Assembly: GCA_904419075.1 (NCBI GenBank)
Contig: CAJFQM010000007.1
Location: 1 to 64,000 of the forward strand
DNA: 64,000 nt
Reading direction: 5' to 3'
Source of the DNA: an uncultured Clostridia bacterium
GTDB taxonomy: Bacteria > Bacillota > Clostridia > Christensenellales > Borkfalkiaceae
Notes under the pieces: model-generated
Told to the model about the DNA's origin: nothing
Database searches by the model: none
Seen by the model: the letters and a program-made list of their open reading frames with translations, nothing else
Part shown: piece after piece, positions 8,860-16,597 of the stretch
Position numbering within the stretch: the stretch's first letter is position 1
How the letters are laid out: each line of letters starts with the position of its first letter
Translations under genes and position numbers: made by a program

Positions 8860-10689
8860 TCAGACGACGATTTTCACAAATCTGTCCACTCCCTGCAAAT
8901 CTTTGAGAATCATCGCGTAATCGCAGTATTTGAACAGTTTGACGACCTCCTCCGCTTCGCCCAGCCCCACTTCCATGATGAGCATGCCGCCGCGGGAAAG
9001 ATATTTCGTCGCATGCTCCGCGATGCGGCGGTAGAAATCGAGTCCGTCCTCTCCGCCGTCCAAAGCGCCGCGCGGCTCGAAATCCCGCACTTCGCGCTGC
9101 AAACCATCTATCTCCTTCGTGGGAATATAGGGCGGATTGCTCACGATGATGTTATATCTTCCGCGAATCCTCGAAAACAGGTCGGACTGCACGAAAGTGA
9201 TGTCCGCATTGTTCTCCAAGGCATTCTCCTTCGCGAGTTCCAGCGCCTCCGCGCTGATATCCGAAGCCGTCACGCTCACTTTGCGGCGATTTTTTTCCAG
9301 CTCTTTATACACGGCGATCGCGATCGCGCCGCTGCCCGTGCAGAGGTCGAGGATTCTGTCTCCCTCTTCCGCGGAGGAAATTACCTGCTGCGCGAGTTCC
9401 TCCGTTTCGGGACGGGGAATGAGCACCCTTTCGTCCACTTTTATCTTATAGCCGTAAAAATCCGTATCTCCGATGACGTACCAAAGCGGGCGCCCCGTCA
9501 GGCGCTCGTCCGCGACTTTGAGGATTTCCTTCACCTGCGCGATTCTGAGAATATGTTCCTCGCCGTTCACCGCGCTCTTGGGGATATTCAGAAGAATGGA
9601 GAAGATCCACTCCGCCTCTTCCTCCTCTATTCCGTTATCTTTGAAACGCTTTTTCGTATTGGAAAGGAGTTCCGTCATCTTGCACGCCGTCGCGAACACC
9701 GTTTCGGGAATCGTCGGATCGGCGTCCATTTTCAGAACTTTTTCAAAGGCGGCAATCGCGCATTCCAGCATGCCGTCGTCAGGGTCCCGCGTCGTAATGC
9801 GCTGCAAAAGAAGCCCCGGCGCCTTGAACACGAGGAAAAATTTATTCTGCGTCTTTGCGAGCGCACGCAGAATTTCATAGGAAACGCCCGCGACGACGGG
9901 TAGAAGAAGCAGCTTGAAAATCAAGCGGATAAAGAAATCCAGCGTCTTATGCCCCGTATAGATAAACGCGCCCACGACCGTATTGGCGAGGGAAAACACG
10001 AGGATGCTCACCACCATGACGAGAAAGAGAAAGGTCGTGCCGCAGCGGTCGTGTACGCGGGAACAGCCGCGCACGTTCTCCACCGTCAGAGGGAGTCCCC
10101 GCTCGAAACAGGTGATGGTCTTATGTTCGGCGCCGTGGTACATAAACACGCGGCGAAGGGACGGAAAGAGAGAAATTCCCAGAATATACAAAATAAATAC
10201 GGCGATGCGGATTCCCCCTTCGATGAGGTTGAACCAAAGTCCCTCTATTCCCGTGGTCTTGAAGGGCGTAAGCCCCGTCAGATACTGCGGGAGCATGACG
10301 AAAATGACGATGGCGAGCGCAATTCCGAGAACGGTCGCCAGACCGTTAAAGAGGGAATTGACGTTGATTTTATGTTTTTCAGCCAGCCATTTTTCGGCTT
10401 TGGAGGGTTGTTCCGCGTCTCCTTCCGCGACCTCGGCGCTGCGCATCAAAACGCGGTTTCCGATGACGAGGGAGGAAACGAAATTAAAAATGCCCCGCAC
10501 GAAGGGCAGGCGGGAAAATCGGCTCTTTTTTTCGGGCGGAGTGATGCGTTCGGCCTCCACCTGAATGTTTCCCTCGGGGTCCCTTACGGCGGTGGCCATG
10601 GCGAGTTTTCCCCGCATCATCACGCCTTCCATAACCGCCTGACCGCCGATATACGTACAGTTTTTTTTCTCGGTATCTGATTTTTTCAT
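8860..10689 (-). CDS. prmC: DUF1385 (YqhQ-like) membrane protein fused to PrmC release-factor glutamine methyltransferase
   Basis: 609 residues in one uninterrupted frame. Residues 1-320 are a complete DUF1385 protein: IGGQAVMEGVMMRG at the start, several membrane helices (about 110-135, 155-180, 215-245, 255-275), the HGAEHKTI motif near 185, and the LLQRITTRDPDD end. Residues 330-609 are a complete PrmC/HemK: N-terminal helical domain, RVLIPRPETEEL, SAM loop DLCTGSGAIA (448-457) and catalytic NPPY (518-521). PrmC methylates the GGQ glutamine of RF1/RF2, and prfA follows. In many Firmicutes these are separate adjacent genes. A TATAAT sits 8 bases before the ATG and there is no good ribosome site, so the true start may differ slightly. 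Confidence 0.93.
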   Translation of the reverse strand: MKKSDTEKKNCTYIGGQAVMEGVMMRGKLAMATAVRDPEGNIQVEAERITPPEKKSRFSRLPFVRGIFNFVSSLVIGNRVLMRSAEVAEGDAEQPSKAEKWLAEKHKINVNSLFNGLATVLGIALAIVIFVMLPQYLTGLTPFKTTGIEGLWFNLIEGGIRIAVFILYILGISLFPSLRRVFMYHGAEHKTITCFERGLPLTVENVRGCSRVHDRCGTTFLFLVMVVSILVFSLANTVVGAFIYTGHKTLDFFIRLIFKLLLLPVVAGVSYEILRALAKTQNKFFLVFKAPGLLLQRITTRDPDDGMLECAIAAFEKVLKMDADPTIPETVFATACKMTELLSNTKKRFKDNGIEEEEAEWIFSILLNIPKSAVNGEEHILRIAQVKEILKVADERLTGRPLWYVIGDTDFYGYKIKVDERVLIPRPETEELAQQVISSAEEGDRILDLCTGSGAIAIAVYKELEKNRRKVSVTASDISAEALELAKENALENNADITFVQSDLFSRIRGRYNIIVSNPPYIPTKEIDGLQREVRDFEPRGALDGGEDGLDFYRRIAEHATKYLSRGGMLIMEVGLGEAEEVVKLFKYCDYAMILKDLQGVDRFVKIVV

Positions 10690-10734
10690 ACGCCTATATT
10701 ATATTCCGTAAATGCCGCGGAAAATCGTTTTTCC

Positions 10735-10775
10735 ATAAAAATAAGGCTTTAAGATGAAAAGACACCTTAAAGCCC
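10735..10775 (-). terminator. Terminator of rpmE
   Basis: 9-bp stem GGCTTTAAG/CTTAAAGCC (10745-10753 with 10766-10774) followed on the minus strand by TTATTTTTATGG. It separates rpmE from the DUF1385-prmC gene. Confidence 0.75.
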
Positions 10776-10789
10776 GTTTCGTTTCTTCC

Positions 10790-10993
10790 TTACATTCCGT
10801 ATCTTTTCTTGAACTTATCGATACGTCCGCCGGTATCCACCAGCTTCTGCTTGCCCGTGAAGAAAGGATGGCAGTTGCTGCAAATATCCACCTTCATGAC
10901 GTCCCCCTCTTTCGTGGTTCCCGTCTTGAACGTAGCGCCGCAGGCACAAACTACCGTTACTTCGTGATATTTGGGATGTATATCGGGTTTCAT
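10790..10993 (-). CDS. rpmE: Ribosomal protein bL31, zinc-binding form
   Basis: 67-residue component of the large ribosomal subunit. The ATG at 10993 has GAGGTGA upstream; in-frame upstream codons are not part of the protein. The cysteine pattern CxC (16, 18) with CxxC (38, 41) identifies the zinc-containing paralogue. [14 protein letters not shown] and [10 protein letters not shown] are family signatures. Confidence 0.96.
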   Translation of the reverse strand: MKPDIHPKYHEVTVVCACGATFKTGTTKEGDVMKVDICSNCHPFFTGKQKLVDTGGRIDKFKKRYGM

Positions 10994-11097
10994 TTTTATC
11001 ACCTCACTGTTTGTGTGCTTTCCATTCAGATGCTTACCCATTATAACGCTTTTTTTTTTGCCCGTCAACTGTTTTTGAGTGAATTTGCAAAAAATAG

Positions 11098-11126
11098 TTG
11101 CAAAAATCCTTCAAATGCGTTATACT
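11098..11126 (+). promoter_or_regulatory. Promoter for the MDR gene
   Basis: -35 TTGCAA (11098-11103), 17-base spacer, -10 TATACT (11121-11126). The leader to 11221 is about 90 bases and contains a short GC-rich hairpin (GCGGCC...GGCCGC, near 11168-11187). Confidence 0.65.
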
Positions 11127-11220
11127 GATTTCAAGCGGAGAAATAAATCCTCTTTCTCCTCAATTTAAGCGCGGCCGACGAGGCCGCACATCGAATTTTC
11201 AAGGATTACAGGCATCGACA

Positions 11221-12219
11221 ATGAAAGTTTGGCAACTCAATTCCCCCAATAATTTACAGCGCGCCGAAGCGCCCGACCTCGAACTCTCCTTCGGAAAAGT
11301 GAAAGTCAAGGTCACGAAAGCCCTCCTTTCCGAAGCGGACGTGGCGGTTTATTCGGGCGCGACGAAGGTAAAATACCCCGTCGTTCCCGGCAGATACGCC
11401 ATCGGGCAGGTGACGGAAGCGACGGAAGATTCCTATATGAAAAAGGGCGACAGAGTCTATCTCGCGGGCGCCGTGGAGGACGAGTGCGCTCCCGACGGCT
11501 TAAAAATCGCGGGCGAGAGCATGAACGGCTTTTATCGCGACTTCGTTCTCGCGGGTGCGGACGAGGCCTATGTCCTTCCCTCCTCCGTCTCCGACGAAGC
11601 GGCGTTTTTGATCGACGCGGTGGCGACGGCGGAGCACGTCGTGGATCAGATGCACGTTTCCGTAGGTCAGCACGTCCTCGTCGTGGGCGGCGGCCTGTAC
11701 GGCAATATTCTCTGTCAGATTCTCATCTATCACCGCGCGGTGCCCATCTTGGCGGACAATAACGCCGAACGGCTCAACCGCGCGAAAAAGAGCGGAATTT
11801 ATTATACTTATCCCAACGACGAGACCTTAAAGGAACATATTCTCCAAGTGACGGGCGGAAAACTCGCCGATGCGGCGGTATACCTCGCCTTTTCCAACAA
11901 GAGCGAACCTTCCACCGTCTTTTCCCTCGTTGCGCGGGAAGCGTATGTGGCGTATTGCGCGATGACGGGAAAGAGCCTCGTCGTCAATCTGGAAAACGCC
12001 CTGAAAAACAACGTGACCGTCAAAGGAATCACGGACAGCAGGGAATTCGTCAGCACCGCCATCAACATTCTCGCAAATAAGGCCGTCAATTTTTCCGAAT
12101 TTGCTTACGGCAGTTTTGCCGAAGAACAGCTTCCCGAACTCTTGAAAAAATATGCGGCGCTCGCGGCGGAAGGCTCGGCACTCCCCGAACAGCTGGATAT
12201 CGTCAAGTTTATTTTCTGA
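11221..12219 (+). CDS. MDR-superfamily (alcohol dehydrogenase-like) oxidoreductase, divergent
   Basis: 332 residues from the ATG at 11221. N-terminal GroES-like fold (1-125) and a Rossmann domain with VVGGGLYGN near 160 indicate an NAD(P)-dependent medium-chain dehydrogenase. The usual zinc-site segment GHE is replaced by GRYAIG and no structural-zinc cysteine cluster is visible, so it is probably zinc-independent. Substrate is unknown. A clear promoter lies upstream; the ribosome site is weak. Confidence 0.8.
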   Translation: MKVWQLNSPNNLQRAEAPDLELSFGKVKVKVTKALLSEADVAVYSGATKVKYPVVPGRYAIGQVTEATEDSYMKKGDRVYLAGAVEDECAPDGLKIAGESMNGFYRDFVLAGADEAYVLPSSVSDEAAFLIDAVATAEHVVDQMHVSVGQHVLVVGGGLYGNILCQILIYHRAVPILADNNAERLNRAKKSGIYYTYPNDETLKEHILQVTGGKLADAAVYLAFSNKSEPSTVFSLVAREAYVAYCAMTGKSLVVNLENALKNNVTVKGITDSREFVSTAINILANKAVNFSEFAYGSFAEEQLPELLKKYAALAAEGSALPEQLDIVKFIF

Positions 12220-12287
12220 TCTTTTGGCTTTCTTCCGCATTGCGCCGCGGCGAGGTCTTTCGAGTCCCCCCGGGGCATTGTCTCAGG

Positions 12288-12345
12288 CGGTATATTCCGT
12301 AGCGGCACATTCCGTACGGAATATGTCCTTCCCCGCATATGCGGG
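12288..12345. repeat. Cluster of short direct and palindromic repeats
   Basis: A 15-base unit GCGGYAYATTCCGTA occurs twice in a row (from 12288 and 12303). The second copy forms a perfect palindrome ATTCCGTACGGAAT (12309-12322). Ten bases on is a second perfect palindrome CCCGCATATGCGGG (12332-12345). These sit between the MDR and HAD genes. Role unknown; operators or a short dispersed element are possible. Confidence 0.6.
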
Positions 12346-12418
12346 AAAACGGCGGCGTCTTCCCCCGCAAACGAAAAACGAAAAAGAAATCACACCCCGT
12401 AATAAGTAATAATTTCGT

Positions 12419-13234
12419 ATGATCAAATTTATTGCCACCGATTTGGACGGAACGCTTCTCGACGCAGAGGGCGCCCTTCCCTCAGAAATTTTCCCCTTGG
12501 TCGCGCGCCTTTCGGAGTGCGGCATTCTTTTCGCCCCCGCCAGCGGGAGACAGTACGCAAATCTCAAAAAGCTCTTTTTCCCCGTCTGGGACAAACTGCT
12601 GTTTATTTGCGAAAACGGCGCTTTGGTGCGCCGCGGCGAGGAAACTTTGTATCTCGACCCCATACCCGTATCGCTCATCAAGGGAACACTGGACGCCGTC
12701 AGGCAAACCGAAGGGCTCTATCCTATTCTCTGCGGCGCGGACAACGCATACATAGAAGATACGGACGAACCGTTCCGCACCCGCGCGCGGGAACCCTACT
12801 CCAACTGTCTGGAAGTAGACAATCTCGACGAGGTGATCGAGCGGGAGCCCGTATGTAAAATTTCCGTGTATAATACGCTTTCGGCGCGGGAACAGGGCAT
12901 GAAAATCCTGCCGCCCCGTCTTTGCGGCCTGAATATCATTTTATCGGGCGAACATTGGTGCGACATCTCCTCCGCCACGGCGGATAAGGGAACCGCGATC
13001 AAGGAAATCCAAAGGCGGTTCCGTCTTTCTCCCGACGAGTGCATGGCTTTCGGGGATCACATGAACGACGTCGGAATGTTGAAGGCCTGCACGCATTCCA
13101 AAGCCGTCGAAAACGCCTATCCGCCCGTCAAGGAGATTTCCGCCGCGGTGGTGCCCTCCAACGCCGAACACGGCGTATTGAAAACGATTGCCGCGCTCTT
13201 AAAAGAGCGGGAAAAGGAGAATAAAAATGTCTGA
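12419..13234 (+). CDS. HAD-superfamily sugar phosphatase, Cof/type IIB
   Basis: 271 residues. The DLDGTLLD nucleophile motif is at residues 8-15, a substrate-binding SGRQ segment follows, and the C-terminal GDHMNDVGML motif binds magnesium. The C2B cap lies between. These enzymes hydrolyse sugar phosphates or flavin-type phosphates in the cytosol; the substrate is not predictable. Its end overlaps the next gene by 8 bases, so the two are coupled. Confidence 0.88.
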   Translation: MIKFIATDLDGTLLDAEGALPSEIFPLVARLSECGILFAPASGRQYANLKKLFFPVWDKLLFICENGALVRRGEETLYLDPIPVSLIKGTLDAVRQTEGLYPILCGADNAYIEDTDEPFRTRAREPYSNCLEVDNLDEVIEREPVCKISVYNTLSAREQGMKILPPRLCGLNIILSGEHWCDISSATADKGTAIKEIQRRFRLSPDECMAFGDHMNDVGMLKACTHSKAVENAYPPVKEISAAVVPSNAEHGVLKTIAALLKEREKENKNV

Positions 13235-13778
13235 AAAAATTGTGATTGCGTCGGACATTCACGGTTCGGCGCACTGGTGCGAAAAATTGCTGGGTGCAAT
13301 CGAACGGGAAAACCCCGTCAAAATTTTTCTTCTCGGAGACATCCTCTATCACGGTCCGAGAAACGAACTGCCCGAAGGTTATGCTCCCAAAGAAGTATTT
13401 GCGATGCTTAACCCCCTGAAAAAAAAGATCCTCTGCGTCCGCGGGAACTGCGACAGCGAAGTAGACCAAATGGTCCTCGAATTTCCCGTTATGGCCGATT
13501 ACGCGCTGCTCTTTTCGGCGGGCCGCACGATTTTCGCCACGCACGGACATCTTTTCGGGGAACAGAATCCCCCGCCTCTCTCCGCGGGCGATATTCTCTT
13601 TAACGGGCATACCCATATCCCCTGCCATCGAGAAATCGAAGGCGGAATCCTGTACGCAAACTGCGGTTCCGTATCCCTGCCCAAAGAAAATACCCCTCAT
13701 TCCTATGTCGTTCTGGACGGGGAAGAAATCGTCTGGAAGGAACTCGGCGGAAAAATCTTCGATCGCTGTAAACTGTAA
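13227..13778 (+). CDS. yfcE: Metallophosphoesterase, YfcE/MJ0936 family
   Basis: 183 residues with the calcineurin-like metal motifs in order: SDIHGS, GDILYHG, RGNCD, THGH and NGHTHIP. This small subgroup hydrolyses phosphodiesters with manganese or nickel. The start at 13227 lies inside the preceding HAD gene and follows AAGGAG, so translation is coupled. A strong terminator lies about 90 bases downstream. Confidence 0.9.
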   Translation: MSEKIVIASDIHGSAHWCEKLLGAIERENPVKIFLLGDILYHGPRNELPEGYAPKEVFAMLNPLKKKILCVRGNCDSEVDQMVLEFPVMADYALLFSAGRTIFATHGHLFGEQNPPPLSAGDILFNGHTHIPCHREIEGGILYANCGSVSLPKENTPHSYVVLDGEEIVWKELGGKIFDRCKL

Positions 13779-13866
13779 TTATAATTTACCGCTTATTTCC
13801 GCGTTTACGGACTGTCCTTCGCATCTTTCGTAAACCGTTTCGGCGCTTTTCGCGCGGAATTTAATC

Positions 13867-13900
13867 GCCGCCCCGACTTTTTTGTCGGGGCGGCATTTTT
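13867..13900 (+). terminator. Terminator of the HAD-YfcE operon
   Basis: Perfect 11-bp stem GCCGCCCCGAC/GTCGGGGCGGC (13867-13877, 13884-13894), six-T loop, then ATTTTTT. Confidence 0.9.
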
Positions 13901-14236
13901 TGCGGAAACCGTACGCCTGTGACGCAGATTCCGCATAAAAATATTTTCTCGGGATTTTCTTTTCGTCGGCGAAAGGATTTCAAACGCAAGTCCGTTTTCA
14001 AAAATGATAAAGGAGCTTGGAAAAAACTTATTTTTTCGACGTGCGGTAAGGACTTTTCTCAGAACTTCCTTTTTTGACGAAAAAAGGGAAGTTTTGCCCG
14101 TTTGCGGGTTCCCCGCATATGCCCTTTCCCGCATGCGGCTCAATCCGACCTTTTTCGACTGTCGTATTTTGTCAGATGAACCGCGGGGCATATAAAAAAC
14201 GCCGTTTTTCCGACTCACCCTTTCCGCCGTCGCTTT
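13901..14236. other. Non-coding stretch between the YfcE terminator and queH
   Basis: No convincing gene. Weak ORFs here lack ribosome sites and look like random translation. It contains loose copies of GCATATGC-type palindromes (CCCCGCATATGCCC near 14112 and GGGGCATAT near 14186) that could pair to form a long weak hairpin near the 3' side of queH. Confidence 0.5.
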
Positions 14237-14866
14237 TTATTCTTCGCCGGAAATTTTCTCTTTTCTTCTTTTTTCCGCTTCGGCCTTGGAAAACCTGCAC
14301 CCGCAAAAATTCTGCCGATACAGTCCGTATTCTTCGGAAAGCTCTAACGAGCGATAATATCCCCCTTTCTTTTTGAAATCGGAAGTCAAAAATCGCACCC
14401 CGTATTTTTCCGCCGCCACATTTCCTAGCTCGTTGAGCCAATCGGCGTTTTTATACGGGCTTAAAGAGAGCGTGGTACAAAACCATTCAAATCCGTTTTC
14501 TGAGGCCGCCCGCGCCGTTCTGTCGAGGCGGAGTCCGTAACAGAGATAACATCTCTTTCCCCGTTCGGGCTCCGATTCCAGTCCCGCGGCAATCGCTTCA
14601 AAGGCATCTTTGTCGTACTCGCAGTCGAGAAACTCCGCCCAACCCGTGGTTTGGAGAAAGCGAATTTGTTCCGCTTTTCGTTTTTCGTACTCTTTATCCT
14701 CGTCGATATTCGGATTATAATAAAAAACGGTCAGACGAAAATGTTCTTTGAGCGCTTCGATACAGGCCGACGAACAGGGCGCACAGCAACTGTGCAAAAG
14801 AAGCGGAGTCCCCTTCGGAACGGAAGAGAGAATTTCACTCATTTTTTTATCGTAATTTACTTTCAT
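14237..14866 (-). CDS. queH: Epoxyqueuosine reductase QueH
   Basis: Last step of queuosine synthesis, reducing epoxyqueuosine in tRNA. 209 residues from the ATG at 14866. It has the paired-Cys motif HSCCAPCSSAC near the N-terminus, YYNPNI, RCYLCYGLR, and the C-terminal QNFCGCRFS, the Cys set that holds the iron-sulfur cluster of this family. The next ATG (14842) is also possible. The promoter sits so close that the mRNA may begin at the start codon. QueA is encoded about 16 kb away. Confidence 0.92.
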   Translation of the reverse strand: MKVNYDKKMSEILSSVPKGTPLLLHSCCAPCSSACIEALKEHFRLTVFYYNPNIDEDKEYEKRKAEQIRFLQTTGWAEFLDCEYDKDAFEAIAAGLESEPERGKRCYLCYGLRLDRTARAASENGFEWFCTTLSLSPYKNADWLNELGNVAAEKYGVRFLTSDFKKKGGYYRSLELSEEYGLYRQNFCGCRFSKAEAEKRRKEKISGEE

Positions 14867-14872
14867 GTCCTT

Positions 14873-14902
14873 ATTATACGCCCGCTCTTTGCAGTTTGTC
14901 AA
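14873..14902 (-). promoter_or_regulatory. queH promoter, almost abutting the start codon
   Basis: Minus strand: perfect -35 TTGACA (14897-14902), 18-base spacer, perfect -10 TATAAT (14873-14878). Six bases (AAGGAC) separate the -10 from the ATG at 14866, so transcription would begin at or beside the A of ATG. Confidence 0.7.
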
Positions 14903-14951
14903 ACGAAAAGCGCGAGCCGAAAATTCTTTCGGAAAATTTCCCCAAAAACTA

Positions 14952-14979
14952 TTGACAAAATCCCGAAAGTGCTTATAAT
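14952..14979 (+). promoter_or_regulatory. Rubredoxin promoter
   Basis: -35 TTGACA (14952-14957), 16-base spacer, -10 TATAAT (14974-14979). The leader is about 80 bases with GGAGGT before the ATG at 15064. It is divergent from the queH promoter 50 bases away. Confidence 0.75.
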
Positions 14980-15063
14980 ATAGTTAATGGGCTTTCGGAA
15001 GCGTAACGCCATGAAAGCGCAAAAAATAAAATCGGAAGAAATTCCGTTTCGGAGGTAAAAATC

Positions 15064-15222
15064 ATGAAATACGTTTGCTCTGTCTGCGGCTGGGAATACG
15101 ACGAGGAAAAGGGCGATCCCGAAAAAGGCATCGCGCCCGGAACCAAGTGGGAAGACATTCCCGACGACTTCACCTGCCCTCTTTGCGGCGTCGCCAAAGA
15201 CATGTTTGAAAAAGCAGAATAA
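15064..15222 (+). CDS. rd: Rubredoxin
   Basis: 52-residue one-iron electron carrier. The two CxxC knuckles are CSVCG (5-9) and CPLCG (38-42), with the aromatic W/Y/F core typical of rubredoxins. It has GGAGGT 8 bases upstream, its own promoter and its own terminator, so it is monocistronic. It suits an anaerobe using rubredoxin in oxygen or peroxide detoxification, but no partner gene is adjacent. Confidence 0.97.
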   Translation: MKYVCSVCGWEYDEEKGDPEKGIAPGTKWEDIPDDFTCPLCGVAKDMFEKAE

Positions 15223-15250
15223 CGAAAAGCCGTCGTTTGTAACGGCTTTA

Positions 15251-15283
15251 AGCGGTCTCGTAAGGGACCGCTTTTTCTTTTTG
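15251..15283 (+). terminator. Rubredoxin terminator
   Basis: 9-bp stem AGCGGTCTC/GGGACCGCT closed by a GTAA tetraloop, followed by TTTTTCTTTTT. Confidence 0.85.
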
Positions 15284-15338
15284 CCCGCCTGCCCGTTTCG
15301 CAAAAATCGAAAAAGATAAATGATTTATAAAACAGGTA

Positions 15339-15367
15339 TTGACAATCCCTCGTAGGTATATTATAAT
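15339..15367 (+). promoter_or_regulatory. Promoter and ribosome site upstream of the membrane-protein gene
   Basis: -35 TTGACA (15339-15344), 17-base spacer, -10 TATAAT (15362-15367). Downstream, AGGGAG (15388-15393) lies 7 bases before an ATG at 15401. That ATG opens only a 10-codon frame; the long membrane-protein frame is offset by one base. Confidence 0.8.
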
Positions 15368-15482
15368 GTATCATAGAAAACAATAAAAGGGAGAAAAAGA
15401 ATGAAAAGCTGTCGCTTTTATAGAAATTTTTGAACGAATCCTCGAAGATTATAATGTTCTGAAAGTAATTTCTTCAAAGACC

Positions 15483-16508
15483 GTGGCGGAAAACACACCG
15501 TCCGCGACGATGGAGCTTTGGTTCTGTGCGGCTTTTTCGCTCCTGTATATCGGGCTTTCCTTTGCGTTCTTCATCACATCGCTAGTCGATTTCGTCAATA
15601 TTCTGAGAGGTAAAAAATCAAAAGCCAATCTTCCGCTCTGCATCTTAAATTTGGCCGCGGCCGTAGGACTGTCCGTTTTCAGTTATATCTCCCTCGAAGG
15701 AAGTCTCGGTTTCGGAGTCATAACCTTCCTCGTGTTCGCAGTGCTCTCGGTTGCCGTCGAAACGGGGTATCGGATCTTTTCGGGCGAGCTGCGTTTTTCC
15801 AAGCAAAAACTTCCCCGTTACATATCCGCCGCCGTCGGAACGGTCTTGGCAGTCTTCGTGCTGTGCTTCATGGGTTCTTCCCTTTTGAACGTCACCTGTT
15901 CTTATGAGGAAGCCGCCAATTTCCACGCGGGTTACGGCGCGTCCATGCTGGCCTCCGCATGGGATTCCTTGAAGCTCTTGGACTTGAATCCCGAACTGAT
16001 AGGTTCCGCGGAATCCTATTTCGATTCCGTCTTTGCTGGCGCGGGAACCTCCGGCGTTTACGGCGATGAGATAATTTTTCAGCTTTCCCCTTCCATGATG
16101 GGCATCCTCGGACAGGCAGAAATAGAAAACCTGCTCGCAGCGCTGGGAATTCTCATTTATCTCCTCGTCGGAGCCGTCGTCGTGACTTTGGCCTTGTCCG
16201 TTTCGGATCGGATCAAAGCGCTCACTTCCGATCGCGAAGCAAAACTCGTTTACGGAATCCTGGAAACGGTGTTTATCGTCGTGCTTTTGGGACTTGTCAT
16301 CGTCTATTCGTCACTCGTGACGTATACGCTCGAAGGTTTCCCGAAATTCCAATATACGGCGGGCGTGTCGGGGCTTCTGATTGCTTCCGTCGTCCTCGTC
16401 GCCACAGAATTTATACAGCGGCTCGTATTCAGATTTCTCGAAAAGAAAAAATCCTCCCCTTCCGCGCCGGAAAAAATATCGGAAGAGAAGGAAAGCCGGG
16501 AAGTTTAA
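15483..16508 (+). CDS. Multi-pass membrane protein of unknown function, N-terminus probably frameshifted
   Basis: The intact frame encodes 341 residues with about seven hydrophobic segments and a charged Lys/Glu/Ser-rich C-tail (EKKKSSPSAPEKISEEKE). It begins only at a GTG at 15483 without a ribosome site. The same frame is open back to 15405 and reads KAVAFIEIFERILEDYNVLK, which looks genuine. The well-placed promoter, AGGGAG and ATG at 15401 would feed into it if one A of the AAAA run (15404-15407) were skipped. So the natural gene probably spans 15401-16508 and carries a 1-base indel, a sequencing error, or a +1 shift. No family recognised. Confidence 0.7.
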   Translation: MAENTPSATMELWFCAAFSLLYIGLSFAFFITSLVDFVNILRGKKSKANLPLCILNLAAAVGLSVFSYISLEGSLGFGVITFLVFAVLSVAVETGYRIFSGELRFSKQKLPRYISAAVGTVLAVFVLCFMGSSLLNVTCSYEEAANFHAGYGASMLASAWDSLKLLDLNPELIGSAESYFDSVFAGAGTSGVYGDEIIFQLSPSMMGILGQAEIENLLAALGILIYLLVGAVVVTLALSVSDRIKALTSDREAKLVYGILETVFIVVLLGLVIVYSSLVTYTLEGFPKFQYTAGVSGLLIASVVLVATEFIQRLVFRFLEKKKSSPSAPEKISEEKESREV

Positions 16509-16540
16509 TTTTATTCGTAGCTAAAACGAAACGTCGGACA

Positions 16541-16581
16541 AAAAACTTCCGGGAAAGCGAATTGCTTTCCCGGAAGTTTTT
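16541..16581. terminator. Bidirectional terminator
   Basis: Perfect 18-bp stem (16541-16558 with 16564-16581; core CTTCCGGGAAAGC), 5-base loop, A tract on one side and T tract on the other. It serves the plus-strand membrane gene and minus-strand glnN. Confidence 0.9.
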
Positions 16582-16597
16582 GTTTGAAGCTGTCTTC

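Noticed and set aside
14004..14195. 63-codon ORF downstream of the YfcE terminator
   Set aside because: AAAGGAGC is near but no promoter, no family and unlikely composition (many Phe/Arg); overlaps repeats of palindromic type.
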